64,000 bases of DNA from contig CANQVA010000001.1 in assembly GCA_947627175.1 (NCBI GenBank), forward strand, positions 62,001 to 126,000. Reading direction: 5' to 3'. The position numbers and the translations under genes are program-made. Positions 47,883 to 55,959 of this stretch are shown here, piece after piece (position 1 is the first letter of the stretch; every line of letters begins with the position of its first letter). The notes beneath the pieces were generated by a model. That model had not been told where the DNA came from. It saw nothing but the letters and a program-made list of their open reading frames with translations, and ran no database searches. The DNA comes from an uncultured Ruminococcus sp. Lineage in GTDB: Bacteria > Bacillota > Clostridia > Oscillospirales > Ruminococcaceae.

Positions 47883-48036
47883 GGCGTATAGGCGTATACG
47901 CTCCTGTACATCGGGGAAAATGGCGTATACATTGCCCGTATATGTGCGTATAGGGGCGTATGTATATTTCTATACGCTTTTACCTGCTTAATATATCATC
48001 TTTTTTAATATAATTATATCATAATATTTTAAAGTA
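47883..48036 (+). repeat. GGCGTATA repeat element, copy A
   Basis: Starts with tandem GGCGTATA-GGCGTATA-CGC and has six CGTAT words in 80 bases. It ends in hairpin GCGTAT (47956-47961) / ATACGC (47972-47977) followed by TTTT. A shared AT-rich tail runs to about 48036. Direct copy of the element 198 bases downstream. Confidence 0.8.
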
Positions 48037-48080
48037 GCTTAATTTTAATATAATATAATATAATATAAACTTAAAAAAAA

Positions 48081-48232
48081 GGCGTGTAGGCGTGTACTCT
48101 CCTATATATCGGGAAAAATGGCGTGTATACTGCCCGTGTATGTGCGTGTAGGGTCGTGTGTACGTCTGCACGCTTTTCCCTGCTTTTAAAATATAGTTTT
48201 TTTAATATGCTTATGTCATAATATCTTAAGTA
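48081..48232 (+). repeat. GGCGTGTA repeat element, copy B
   Basis: Aligns without gaps to copy A over the first 80 bases with 13 differences, 11 of them transitions. All six CGTAT words of copy A read CGTGT here. The end hairpin is kept as CGTGT (48155-48159) / GCACG (48168-48172) plus TTTT, with an A-T pair replaced by G-C. It ends 50 bases before the S1-domain gene. Confidence 0.8.
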
Positions 48233-48281
48233 TGTGCATAAAATTGACTATTCAAGCACTAATAATGACGGAGGTAAAAAT

Positions 48282-49202
48282 ATGATTTATAAACCCGAAG
48301 GCTGTCTTTTTAAAACAGCTGAAAACCAAAAGTATATATCTTCTGCTGAGGGTCTTTCCGAGGCTATGGAAAAAGGCATTATTCTTGAAGCAAGAGTTGC
48401 AGTGTGTGATAGTTCACATAATCTTATAATTGACTTGCCGTGTGCGGACGGTATTATTTTCCGAAAAGACGGAGCTGTCGGCATTGAGGACGGAAAAACA
48501 CGTGATATAGCACTCATATCAAGAGTTAATAAAATTGTATGTTTCAAGGTAATGAACATATCATGCGACGAAAACGGAAGAATTTCCGCACAGCTTTCAA
48601 GAAAATCCGCACAGGAAGAATGTATCGAAAATTACATAAATTCCCTTTGTGCAGGCGATATTATAGATGCAAGGATTACTCACCTTGAACAATTCGGCTG
48701 TTTCGTTGATATAGGTTGCGGTATACCGTCACTTATACCGATTGATGCAATTTCAGTTTCAAGAATATCGCACCCTTCCGACCGTTTTAAAAACGGCGAT
48801 TTCATTCATGCTGTCGTCAAGTCAAACGAAAACGGGAGAATTTTCCTCACACATAAGGAACTGCTCGGCACATGGAAAGAAAATGCAGAACTCTTTGAAT
48901 CAGGTGAAACTGTTTCGGGAATTGTCCGTTCGGTTGAGGATTACGGAATTTTCGTTGAACTTGCACCGAACCTTGCAGGTCTTGCAGAACCAAGAGATGA
49001 TATTCATGCAGGTCAGAATGTGAGCGTTTATATAAAAGCACTTATTCCCGACAAAATGAAAGTTAAACTGATTATTGTTGACACCTGTGAAGACTGCGAA
49101 CCCTCACGAAAAATAAAATATTATTACGAATCAGGAAGAATTGAACGCTGGTGTTATTCAACAGAAGAATCATGCAAAAAGATAGAAACTATATTCTCAT
49201 AA
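48282..49202 (+). CDS. S1-domain RNA-binding protein
   Basis: 306 residues with about three S1-like OB folds. The first is diverged (GIILEARVAVCDSSHNLIID). The second is clear (CAGDIIDARITHLEQFGCFVDIG), as is the third (SGETVSGIVRSVEDYGIFVELAP). It resembles the RpsA-like/HydB-type S1 proteins of Firmicutes. The C-terminus is charged. The ATG at 48282 follows GGAGG; a longer frame to 48234 would start inside repeat copy B. Confidence 0.85.
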   Translation: MIYKPEGCLFKTAENQKYISSAEGLSEAMEKGIILEARVAVCDSSHNLIIDLPCADGIIFRKDGAVGIEDGKTRDIALISRVNKIVCFKVMNISCDENGRISAQLSRKSAQEECIENYINSLCAGDIIDARITHLEQFGCFVDIGCGIPSLIPIDAISVSRISHPSDRFKNGDFIHAVVKSNENGRIFLTHKELLGTWKENAELFESGETVSGIVRSVEDYGIFVELAPNLAGLAEPRDDIHAGQNVSVYIKALIPDKMKVKLIIVDTCEDCEPSRKIKYYYESGRIERWCYSTEESCKKIETIFS

Positions 49203-49204
49203 GA

Positions 49205-49233
49205 AAAGGGACACTCAAACAGTGTCCCCTTTT
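49205..49233. terminator. Bidirectional terminator between S1 gene and pfkA
   Basis: GGGACACT-caaac-AGTGTCCC with an A-run on the left and a T-run on the right. Confidence 0.85.
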
Positions 49234-49242
49234 ATGTATTTA

Positions 49243-50205
49243 TCAGAATGCAATTGTTTCAGCCATGCGGTGAAGTTTTTCGTCGTAAGGCTTCTGCATT
49301 AAGAGTGCTTCCTGAATATCATAGTCAACGAGCTTGTTATCCTTGAGAGCAACAACACGATTTCCTATACCCTGTTCAAGAAGTTCAACAGCATAGTTGC
49401 CCATTCTTGTAGCCTCCACTCTGTCTCTGAGTGTAGGATTTCCGCCTCTCTGAACATGACCAAGAATTGTAGCACGTGCTTCAATGCCTGTCTTTTCCTG
49501 TAAAATAGCGGCTATTTCCTGAGAATGTCCAACTCCCTCAGCAACAACGACAACGAAATTCTTTTTGCCTTTTGACTGTTTTTCAAGCATAACCTTAGCA
49601 ATAGTGTCAAGGTCATAGGGGATTTCCTGAGTTATAATATCAGTAGCACCGCAAGCAACACCTGTATTTACTGCAATGTGTCCTGCACCTCTGCCCATTA
49701 CTTCAACTACTGAAATTCTGTCGTGTGATTGAGAAGTATCACGGAGTTTGTCAACAAGTTCCATAGCAGTATTCATAGCGGTATCAAAACCGATAGTATA
49801 ATCTGTACATGAAATATCATTGTCAATAGTTCCGGGAATACCGATACAAAGCATACCCTTTGCCGAAAGGTCTGCCGCACCTCTGAATGAACCGTCACCG
49901 CCTATAACAACAAGACCCTCAATTCCGAGTTCCTCACACTTTGCCCTTGCCTTTGAAACGCCCTCTTCAGTTCTGAATTCGGGACATCTTGCAGTATAGA
50001 GTATAGTTCCGCCTCTGTGGATAATATCTGTGACACTTCTTTCGTCCATCTGGAAAATGTCACCTGTTAGAAGTCCGACATAACCCCTGCGTACACCGTA
50101 GACTTCCATGCCCTTGCTGAGAGCCGTTCTTACAACAGCTCTTACAGCTGCATTCATTCCCGGTGCGTCACCACCGCTTGTTAATACAGCAATTTTCTTA
50201 ATCAT
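49243..50205 (-). CDS. pfkA: ATP-dependent 6-phosphofructokinase
   Basis: 320 residues, the usual bacterial size. KKIAVLTSGGDAPGMNAAVR at the N-terminus, VIGGDGSFRGA (the GGDGS form favours ATP as donor), GTIDNDI with the catalytic Asp, and MGRGAGHIA. Key step of glycolysis. The ATG at 50205 follows TTGGAG; a longer frame to 50274 lies over the promoter region. Confidence 0.96.
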   Translation of the reverse strand: MIKKIAVLTSGGDAPGMNAAVRAVVRTALSKGMEVYGVRRGYVGLLTGDIFQMDERSVTDIIHRGGTILYTARCPEFRTEEGVSKARAKCEELGIEGLVVIGGDGSFRGAADLSAKGMLCIGIPGTIDNDISCTDYTIGFDTAMNTAMELVDKLRDTSQSHDRISVVEVMGRGAGHIAVNTGVACGATDIITQEIPYDLDTIAKVMLEKQSKGKKNFVVVVAEGVGHSQEIAAILQEKTGIEARATILGHVQRGGNPTLRDRVEATRMGNYAVELLEQGIGNRVVALKDNKLVDYDIQEALLMQKPYDEKLHRMAETIAF

Positions 50206-50514
50206 AAAAATTTTCTCCAATCTGCCGTCGGCATATTTTATAATCTGCAATTCATGCAGTTCTATTCCATACACTCATATTTTACTACTTTATGTTGAAA
50301 TTGTCAAGAGTATTTGAAGTATTTTTCATATTTTTCTATGTATTGCTGACAGCAGTCAAACGAATAAATGATTTATCTGATTTTCAAAAAATAACCTTGA
50401 CAAATATGGAAATATGTGATAAAATATATAACAAGTGATTTATATAATTTTAAGTTAAACATATAACTTATGCTTATATTGCTAAAAATAAATAAATCAG
50501 GAAAGGTGAATTAA
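50206..50514. promoter_or_regulatory. Divergent promoters, pfkA and Ter-type cluster
   Basis: For pfkA (minus strand): TTGACA 50302-50307, 17 bases, TAAAAT 50279-50284. For the rightward cluster: TTGACA 50397-50402, 17 bases, TAAAAT 50420-50425. Nothing else is seen in this gap. Confidence 0.75.
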
Positions 50515-51858
50515 ATGGCGGAGTTTGAGATTGGAAGAGTAGTCGAAACAGAATTTGGCGGAAAAGCTAAAATTTTAAACGTTATCGGCAAAGGCAGACA
50601 GAGTACAGTTTATCTTGTTCAATACAACAGTATGAAAATGGCGTTGAAATGGTATGATACCGATAAAGTCAAAAATCTTGATAAAATATATCAGAACATT
50701 AAACGAAACGTAAAAGACGGTGAACCGAATAATAAATTCCTCTGGTGTAAATACATGACTAAAGTTGATAAAACAACAGGAGCTTTCGGTTATTTTATGG
50801 AAGTAAAGCCTGACAGCTTTGAATATTTTGTCGATGTAATGAACGGATATAAAATAGTTCAGGACAGCAGCACAAAACACCTTACAAAAAAATCCGTTAA
50901 GTTTTCAAATCTTAACGCTATGGTAATGGCAGGTATAAATATTGTAACCGCTTTCCGTAAACTCCATGAAATCGGAAAAAGCTATCATGCTCTCAGCGAC
51001 GGAGGATTTTTTATAAATACAGACACAGGTGCTGTTCTTATGAGTGATTGTGATACAATTGCACCGTACGGGGAAGATTTGGATATAAATATAAGACCGA
51101 CATATAAAGCCCCTGAAGTGCTTGACGGCGGTTTACCTGATGAAAATTCTGATTTGTATACTCTTGCGGTTGTGCTTTTCAAGATGCTTTTCAGAGGTGA
51201 CCACATGGAAGGCAGAAAAGTCATTATGGATATTTGTATGAATGAACAGGAACTTGCGAAACATTACGGCAAAGAGGCTGTTTTTATATATGACCCTGAC
51301 AATGATTCAAACCGCCCTATAAGAGGCATTCACGACAATGTAATAAAATTCTGGGGAGAATATCCCGAATATATAAAAGATGCTTTCGTGCGTTCATTTA
51401 CAGTCGGAAAAAAAGACCCTGAAAAGCGTTTGTCACTTGACGAATGGCAGGCTCTGTTTATTCGTCTGCGTTCGGAAATTCTTTCGTGTATATGCGGAAA
51501 AAGTCATTTTGTGTCAATGATTGCAAAACAAAATGATAAAATTTTCAAGTGTCCAAATTGCGGTATGGAATTTGCCTCAATGAAATTCAGTAACCGTACT
51601 TTCCGCAAACCTCTTTACATAGGCTGTAAACTGTTTGAATGTGAAATAAACCCGAATGCAGACGATTTTCTCAGTGTTGCCGGGGAACTCGTTGAAAATA
51701 AAATCCGCCCGGGACTTATCGGCATAAAAAACTGTTCTGACAGTAAATGGAGTGTTAAAATGCCTGACGGACTTTTCCATGACGTAACCTCGGGAAAAGG
51801 CTTTCCCGTATGGAATGGGCTGGAAATTGATTTTGGCAAAGTACAGGCAAAATTTTAA
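50515..51858 (+). CDS. Protein-kinase-fold protein, probable pseudokinase
   Basis: 447 residues. The kinase fold is clear: glycine loop GKGRQSTVYLV, beta-3 Lys in MALKWY, the APEV-like segment YKAPEVL and SDLYTLAVVLFKML. Related kinases of Ter loci have a catalytic loop like YQDINDGNFF; here it reads YHALSDGGFF, so the catalytic Asp is Ala and the metal Asn is Gly. The metal Asp (SDCDT) remains. The C-terminal part has a CPNC zinc-ribbon (about 345) and a further small domain. First gene of the cluster, before a PP2C phosphatase. AGGAAAGGTG precedes the ATG. Confidence 0.82.
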   Translation: MAEFEIGRVVETEFGGKAKILNVIGKGRQSTVYLVQYNSMKMALKWYDTDKVKNLDKIYQNIKRNVKDGEPNNKFLWCKYMTKVDKTTGAFGYFMEVKPDSFEYFVDVMNGYKIVQDSSTKHLTKKSVKFSNLNAMVMAGINIVTAFRKLHEIGKSYHALSDGGFFINTDTGAVLMSDCDTIAPYGEDLDINIRPTYKAPEVLDGGLPDENSDLYTLAVVLFKMLFRGDHMEGRKVIMDICMNEQELAKHYGKEAVFIYDPDNDSNRPIRGIHDNVIKFWGEYPEYIKDAFVRSFTVGKKDPEKRLSLDEWQALFIRLRSEILSCICGKSHFVSMIAKQNDKIFKCPNCGMEFASMKFSNRTFRKPLYIGCKLFECEINPNADDFLSVAGELVENKIRPGLIGIKNCSDSKWSVKMPDGLFHDVTSGKGFPVWNGLEIDFGKVQAKF

Positions 51859-51879
51859 TCTGAAAGGAGAGATTTTTTT

Positions 51880-52749
51880 ATGTTCAAGGGTTTCAGTCGT
51901 TCTGTTATAGGTGCAAGCCATGTAAAAAAAGGTATTGTGTGTCAGGATAGTTCTGATTATAAAACGGGAAACGGCTATGCGGTGGCTGTAGTAGCAGACG
52001 GTCATGGCAGTAAAAAGCATTTCAGAAGTCATGTAGGTTCAAAGTTTGCTGTTGAGTCTGCAATTGAAACAATTGAAAGATTTTATGAAGACAGGGAAAG
52101 ACTTGAAAGAGAATTGACAGAAAATCATGAAATGATAATACATAATATGGAAAAACAGATTGTCGCCGTATGGCATGATAAAATTATGGGACACTTTGCG
52201 GAAAACCCTGTTACAGCAGAGGAAAAAAAGCAGTTTGAAGAAGATGAATTTAATAAAATTCCCGTTGAATCATATTATGGTACTACTCTTGTAACGGCAA
52301 TTGCAGATGAAAATTTCACTTTCGGTTTTCAGATTGGCGACGGAAGTCTTGTGGCTGTTTTTGATGACGGCGAAACAGCTATGCTTATGGATTATGAAGA
52401 ATCAAATCCGGCAAATATAACTGCTTCAATATGTGGTAGAAATGCCGCTTCAATGTTCAGCAGATTTTTTGTTGGCAATAAAAAAGTTCTTGCGGTTTTC
52501 GTTTCAACAGACGGACTTTATACATCTTTCGGAAAAGACAGTGATTTTCTTGATTATCATACAATAATAGCAAGTCAACTTTCCGATATAAACACATTTG
52601 AAACATCAGTAGTAAAAAATATTACCAAAAGAACACATTTCGGTACAGAAGATGATATTTCCCTTTCATGTATCTATAACAGCGAAATTGTAGAAGAAAA
52701 AAGTATGATTTTAAGGGAAAAGATTCTTAACAAAAGAAAAAAGTCATAG
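51880..52749 (+). CDS. PP2C-type protein phosphatase
   Basis: 289 residues. PPM metal motifs are intact: VVADGHGS (about 37), QIGDGS, STDGLY and EDDISLS. It would remove phosphate from Ser/Thr in target proteins. It follows the kinase-like gene by 21 bases, as in the kinase-PP2C pairs of Ter stress loci. No membrane segment. GAAAGGAGAG precedes the ATG. Confidence 0.88.
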   Translation: MFKGFSRSVIGASHVKKGIVCQDSSDYKTGNGYAVAVVADGHGSKKHFRSHVGSKFAVESAIETIERFYEDRERLERELTENHEMIIHNMEKQIVAVWHDKIMGHFAENPVTAEEKKQFEEDEFNKIPVESYYGTTLVTAIADENFTFGFQIGDGSLVAVFDDGETAMLMDYEESNPANITASICGRNAASMFSRFFVGNKKVLAVFVSTDGLYTSFGKDSDFLDYHTIIASQLSDINTFETSVVKNITKRTHFGTEDDISLSCIYNSEIVEEKSMILREKILNKRKKS

Positions 52750-52791
52750 AATAAATCAGACAGTATTTTATATTAAGTATTGGAGTGTTTT

Positions 52792-53742
52792 ATGGATATA
52801 ATGAAACTGTATCCGGCAGGAAAAGAATATATATGGGGCGGAATAAGACTTAAAAATGAATATAACAAGAATATCGGATTGAACCGTATTTCTGAAACGT
52901 GGGAGTGTTCCGTTCACCCTGACGGTCTGAGCAGAGTTGTAAGCGGAGAATATAAAGGCAGTACGCTTGACAGGGTTATAAAAGAACACCCCGAATATCT
53001 CGGAAAAAATAATAAAGACGGTTTCCCCGTTCTCATAAAGTTCATTGATGCCGGAAAAGATTTATCTGTGCAGGTTCACCCCGATGATGACTATGCACGT
53101 ATTCATGAACACCAGAACGGAAAAACTGAAATGTGGTATGTCATGGAGGCGGAAGAAAATGCCTCTCTGATTTGCGGATTTGAAAAAGAAATTTCAGAAT
53201 CAACCGCCCGTAAAGCTGTTTCAGAGGGAAAAATCACAGAGTATCTTCACTATGAAAAAGTGCATAAGGGAGATGTTTTCTATATACCTGCCGGAACAGT
53301 TCATGCCATAGGAAAAGGGACGGTAATTGCAGAAATACAGGAAAATTCAAATATTACATATCGTGTATATGACTATGACAGAACCGACGAAAACGGCAAT
53401 AAGCGTGAACTGCATACGGAAAAGGCACTCGAAGTCATGAACCTTAAACCGACGACTGCAAAAAAGTCATATGATGATTATTTTGAATGCCCTGAATATT
53501 CCGTTGAAACGCTCTGTAAGTGCCGTTATTTCAACACTGTAAAAGTAAATGTAAAAAAAACATATGTTTTCAATGTTGAAGAGAACAGCTTTCAGGTTAT
53601 TTTGTGTACTGACGGCTGTGGAACTGTACAGAACGGAAACAGCATGATTTCAATTATAAAAGGCGACTGCGTTTTTCTGCCTGCAAATATTGGCAAAACT
53701 GAAATTATCGGAAGTGTTGAATTTCTTAAAGTAAAGTGCTGA
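52792..53742 (+). CDS. manA: Mannose-6-phosphate isomerase, class I
   Basis: 316 residues. Type I zinc PMI of the short Firmicutes form: KLYPAGKEYIWGG, FIDAGKDLSVQVHPDDDYA with ligand His and HKGDVFYIPAGTVHAIGKG. It interconverts mannose-6-P and fructose-6-P. The ATG at 52792 follows TTGGAG. Its place between PP2C and TerD is unusual and may be chance; a terminator-like hairpin follows. Confidence 0.93.
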   Translation: MDIMKLYPAGKEYIWGGIRLKNEYNKNIGLNRISETWECSVHPDGLSRVVSGEYKGSTLDRVIKEHPEYLGKNNKDGFPVLIKFIDAGKDLSVQVHPDDDYARIHEHQNGKTEMWYVMEAEENASLICGFEKEISESTARKAVSEGKITEYLHYEKVHKGDVFYIPAGTVHAIGKGTVIAEIQENSNITYRVYDYDRTDENGNKRELHTEKALEVMNLKPTTAKKSYDDYFECPEYSVETLCKCRYFNTVKVNVKKTYVFNVEENSFQVILCTDGCGTVQNGNSMISIIKGDCVFLPANIGKTEIIGSVEFLKVKC

Positions 53743-53747
53743 AGAAT

Positions 53748-53778
53748 AACTGCAAGGCAGAAAATGCTTTGCAGTTTT
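53748..53778 (+). terminator. Hairpin/terminator between manA and terD
   Basis: AACTGCAAGGCA-gaaaa-TGCTTTGCAGTT, 12-bp stem with one G-U, then TT and AT-rich sequence. The T-run is short, so partial read-through to terD is likely. Confidence 0.55.
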
Positions 53779-53826
53779 ATAGTTAATTCACGATAATTAA
53801 AAATTCAGATAAAGGAGGTTAAAAAA

Positions 53827-54561
53827 ATGGGATTGAATATACCCATGAACAAAAAAAGTGCAATGGATAAAAATTCCATTACAGGCAAACAAGGGTTTAT
53901 GAATGTCCGCAGCAGTTTTGATAAAAGAACACTCAGCAACAACAATTTTCGGACAAGTAGTACGCCAGATAAAGTTACGGAAAATCCCGTTTCACGTCCG
54001 CCGAGAAAACGTGTTTCAGGCGGTGGAATGGAGTTGAAAAAGGGACAGAAAATTGCCATTCCTGACAGCCGTAATATAAAAATTGCTCTTGGTTGGGATA
54101 TACTTGATTCCCGCTGTGAACTTGATGCATCTGCTTTTATGCTTGGCGGAAACGGAAGAGTTATAAACGATGAATGGTTTATATTTTACGGACAAAATAC
54201 AAGTCCTGACGGTAGTGTGAAATATATGACTGTTCAGGATAATGACGACGCTGTTATTGATATTGACCTGACAAGGGTAAACCCTTTAGTTCAAAAGATT
54301 GTTTTTTCTGTTACTATCTATGAAGCCGTTGAAAAAAGACTTAATTTCGGCATGACTGAAAATATCTATGCAAGAATAATTGACAGTTGCAACAGGGAAA
54401 CAGCACGCTTTGAACTTGATGAATGTTACAGTAATGTAACTGCTATGGTTCTCGGAGAACTTTACAGGTATAACGGAAAATGGAAATTCAATGCCGTCGG
54501 TTCGGGAGTTGCAAGGGATTTAGCAGGATTTTGTGCCATGTATGGCGTGAATATAATATGA
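53827..54561 (+). CDS. TerD-family protein
   Basis: 244 residues. A polar, low-complexity N-terminal tail (1-65) is followed by a TerD domain from MELKKGQKIAIPD (68): KIALGWD, ELDASAFMLGGNGRV, WFIFYGQNTSPDGSV and DIDLTRVNP give the Ca2+-binding core. TerD proteins act in tellurite, phage and stress responses with kinase/phosphatase partners. The calcium loop TGxGxGDDE is replaced by a shorter DNDDAVIDID. Strong AAAGGAGG before the ATG. Confidence 0.9.
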   Translation: MGLNIPMNKKSAMDKNSITGKQGFMNVRSSFDKRTLSNNNFRTSSTPDKVTENPVSRPPRKRVSGGGMELKKGQKIAIPDSRNIKIALGWDILDSRCELDASAFMLGGNGRVINDEWFIFYGQNTSPDGSVKYMTVQDNDDAVIDIDLTRVNPLVQKIVFSVTIYEAVEKRLNFGMTENIYARIIDSCNRETARFELDECYSNVTAMVLGELYRYNGKWKFNAVGSGVARDLAGFCAMYGVNII

Positions 54562-54574
54562 AAGGAATTTGTAT

Positions 54575-55318
54575 ATGATTAAGTTTGAGACTTTAAATGA
54601 ACTATGCCTTATGATTACTTGTCAGGGCGGTGGTGATTATGTTTTTACAAAAGCAGGTGCTTTTATAGGCGGAGAATGTTTCGGCGGAAAGAATTATAAA
54701 TTCACAAAGGTTATGCTCGGTCCCGAACAGAATGCAGGACGTGCTATTCTCGGACAGATTGCAAGAAGATTTACAGGTGAAAACCTTCCTCTTATGAAAG
54801 TAGAATTTGACGGTGACAGCGTTACATATTATGCAAATAATCAACAGCACGTTGTTGTATATCATCTTGAAAACGGTGAAACAATTTCCGTTGAAAGTGA
54901 AAATATCCTTGCATTTACAAGAGACTGCAAATATGGAGTAAGATTTATCGGACAAGGCATTATTTCACAAAAAGGTGTTGCTACTTCAACTCTTACGGGA
55001 ATGGGTCCTGAAGCTTATGTAGCTGTACTTGTTGACGGAAACCCCCTTGTCATCAGTAACGTTGCAAACGGTTCTACTCTTGAGGCAGACCCTGACGCTG
55101 TAGTTTGTTGGATTGGTGCAGACCCGTCAATTAAAATGGACGTTTCATGGCGTAATTTTATAGGACAGAGTTCAGGAGAGTCATATATGTTTGAATGGGG
55201 TTCACATTCTTATGCAACAGTTATAATTCAGCCTATGGAAAGAACGTCCGGTGTTGATGTTTCAATGGACGGAAACCTTTCAGGAAGCAGACCGTCAACG
55301 CAAAGACGAATTTATTAA
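54575..55318 (+). CDS. AIM24/DUF124-family protein
   Basis: 247 residues. Gly-rich beta repeats (GAFIGGECFGGKN, GEKxx-like turns, FIGQGIISQKG, EAYVAVLVDGNPLVISNVANGSTLEADPDAVV split over strands) fit the AIM24 (TraI-like beta-helix) family, which is often beside TerD genes. Its molecular role is not known. The ATG at 54575 follows AAAGGAA; 13 bases follow terD. The C-terminus is Ser/Arg-rich. Confidence 0.8.
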   Translation: MIKFETLNELCLMITCQGGGDYVFTKAGAFIGGECFGGKNYKFTKVMLGPEQNAGRAILGQIARRFTGENLPLMKVEFDGDSVTYYANNQQHVVVYHLENGETISVESENILAFTRDCKYGVRFIGQGIISQKGVATSTLTGMGPEAYVAVLVDGNPLVISNVANGSTLEADPDAVVCWIGADPSIKMDVSWRNFIGQSSGESYMFEWGSHSYATVIIQPMERTSGVDVSMDGNLSGSRPSTQRRIY

Positions 55319-55350
55319 ATTGATATATAATTGAGAGAAAAAATATAAAT

Positions 55351-55379
55351 GTACGTCTAATAAGTAGATAGAGTACGTC
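55351..55379 (+). promoter_or_regulatory. Direct GTACGTC repeats before the ECF sigma gene
   Basis: GTACGTC occurs at 55351-55357 and 55373-55379, two helical turns apart. CGTC words are common in ECF -10 elements, so autoregulation is possible; no certain -35 was found. Confidence 0.3.
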
Positions 55380-55404
55380 AGTTTTCTCGGAGAGGGGGAA
55401 ATAA

Positions 55405-55959
55405 ATGGATAACGGCACAGTCAACTATCAGCGTTTTCTTGCCGGCGACGATGAAGGAATGGTAGAAATAATAAGAGATTACAAAGATGGTCTTATTCTT
55501 TATATAAATGACATAACAAATAATATCACTCTTGCAGAAGAAATTATGGAAGATACTTTTTTCAAACTGGTTACTAAAAAACCAAAATTTTCAGGGAAAA
55601 GTACTTTCAAAACATGGCTTTACTCCATAGGTAGAAATATGGCTATTGACAGTTTGCGTAAAAGGTCAAAAATTTCGGATATTCCTTTTGATGAATATAA
55701 TGACCTTGCCGAGGAAAAATCCATCGAAAGAGAATATCTGAAAGAGGAACAGAAAATTGCACTCAATAAAGCCCTTCATAAATTAAAACCGGATTACCGA
55801 CAAGTACTTTATCTTGCTTTTTTTGAAGACTTCAGTAACAGCGAAACGGCAAAGATTATGCATAAAACAAAAAGACAAATAGAAAATCTTCTTTACAGAG
55901 CAAAGCAGGCACTTAAAACAGAGCTTGAAAAGGAGGGGTTTGAATATGAAGTCTTATAA
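55405..55959 (+). CDS. ECF-type RNA polymerase sigma factor
   Basis: 184 residues. Region 2 (AEEIMEDTFFKLV...FKTWLYSIGRNMAIDSLRK) and region 4 (KALHKLKPDYRQVLYLAFFEDFSNSETAKIMHKTKRQIENLLYRA, here quoted in pieces: region 4 ends LLYRAKQAL) are both complete, with no region 3. GGAGAGGGGG precedes the ATG. The next gene starts inside its last codons, a typical sigma/anti-sigma arrangement. Likely activated by envelope signals (inference). Confidence 0.92.
   Translation: MDNGTVNYQRFLAGDDEGMVEIIRDYKDGLILYINDITNNITLAEEIMEDTFFKLVTKKPKFSGKSTFKTWLYSIGRNMAIDSLRKRSKISDIPFDEYNDLAEEKSIEREYLKEEQKIALNKALHKLKPDYRQVLYLAFFEDFSNSETAKIMHKTKRQIENLLYRAKQALKTELEKEGFEYEVL

Noticed and set aside
47883-48232. CRISPR array or replication origin in the repeat region
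   Set aside because: The repeat words are 5-8 bases with irregular spacing, so not CRISPR. No TTATCCACA-type DnaA boxes and no dnaA/dnaN nearby, so not oriC.
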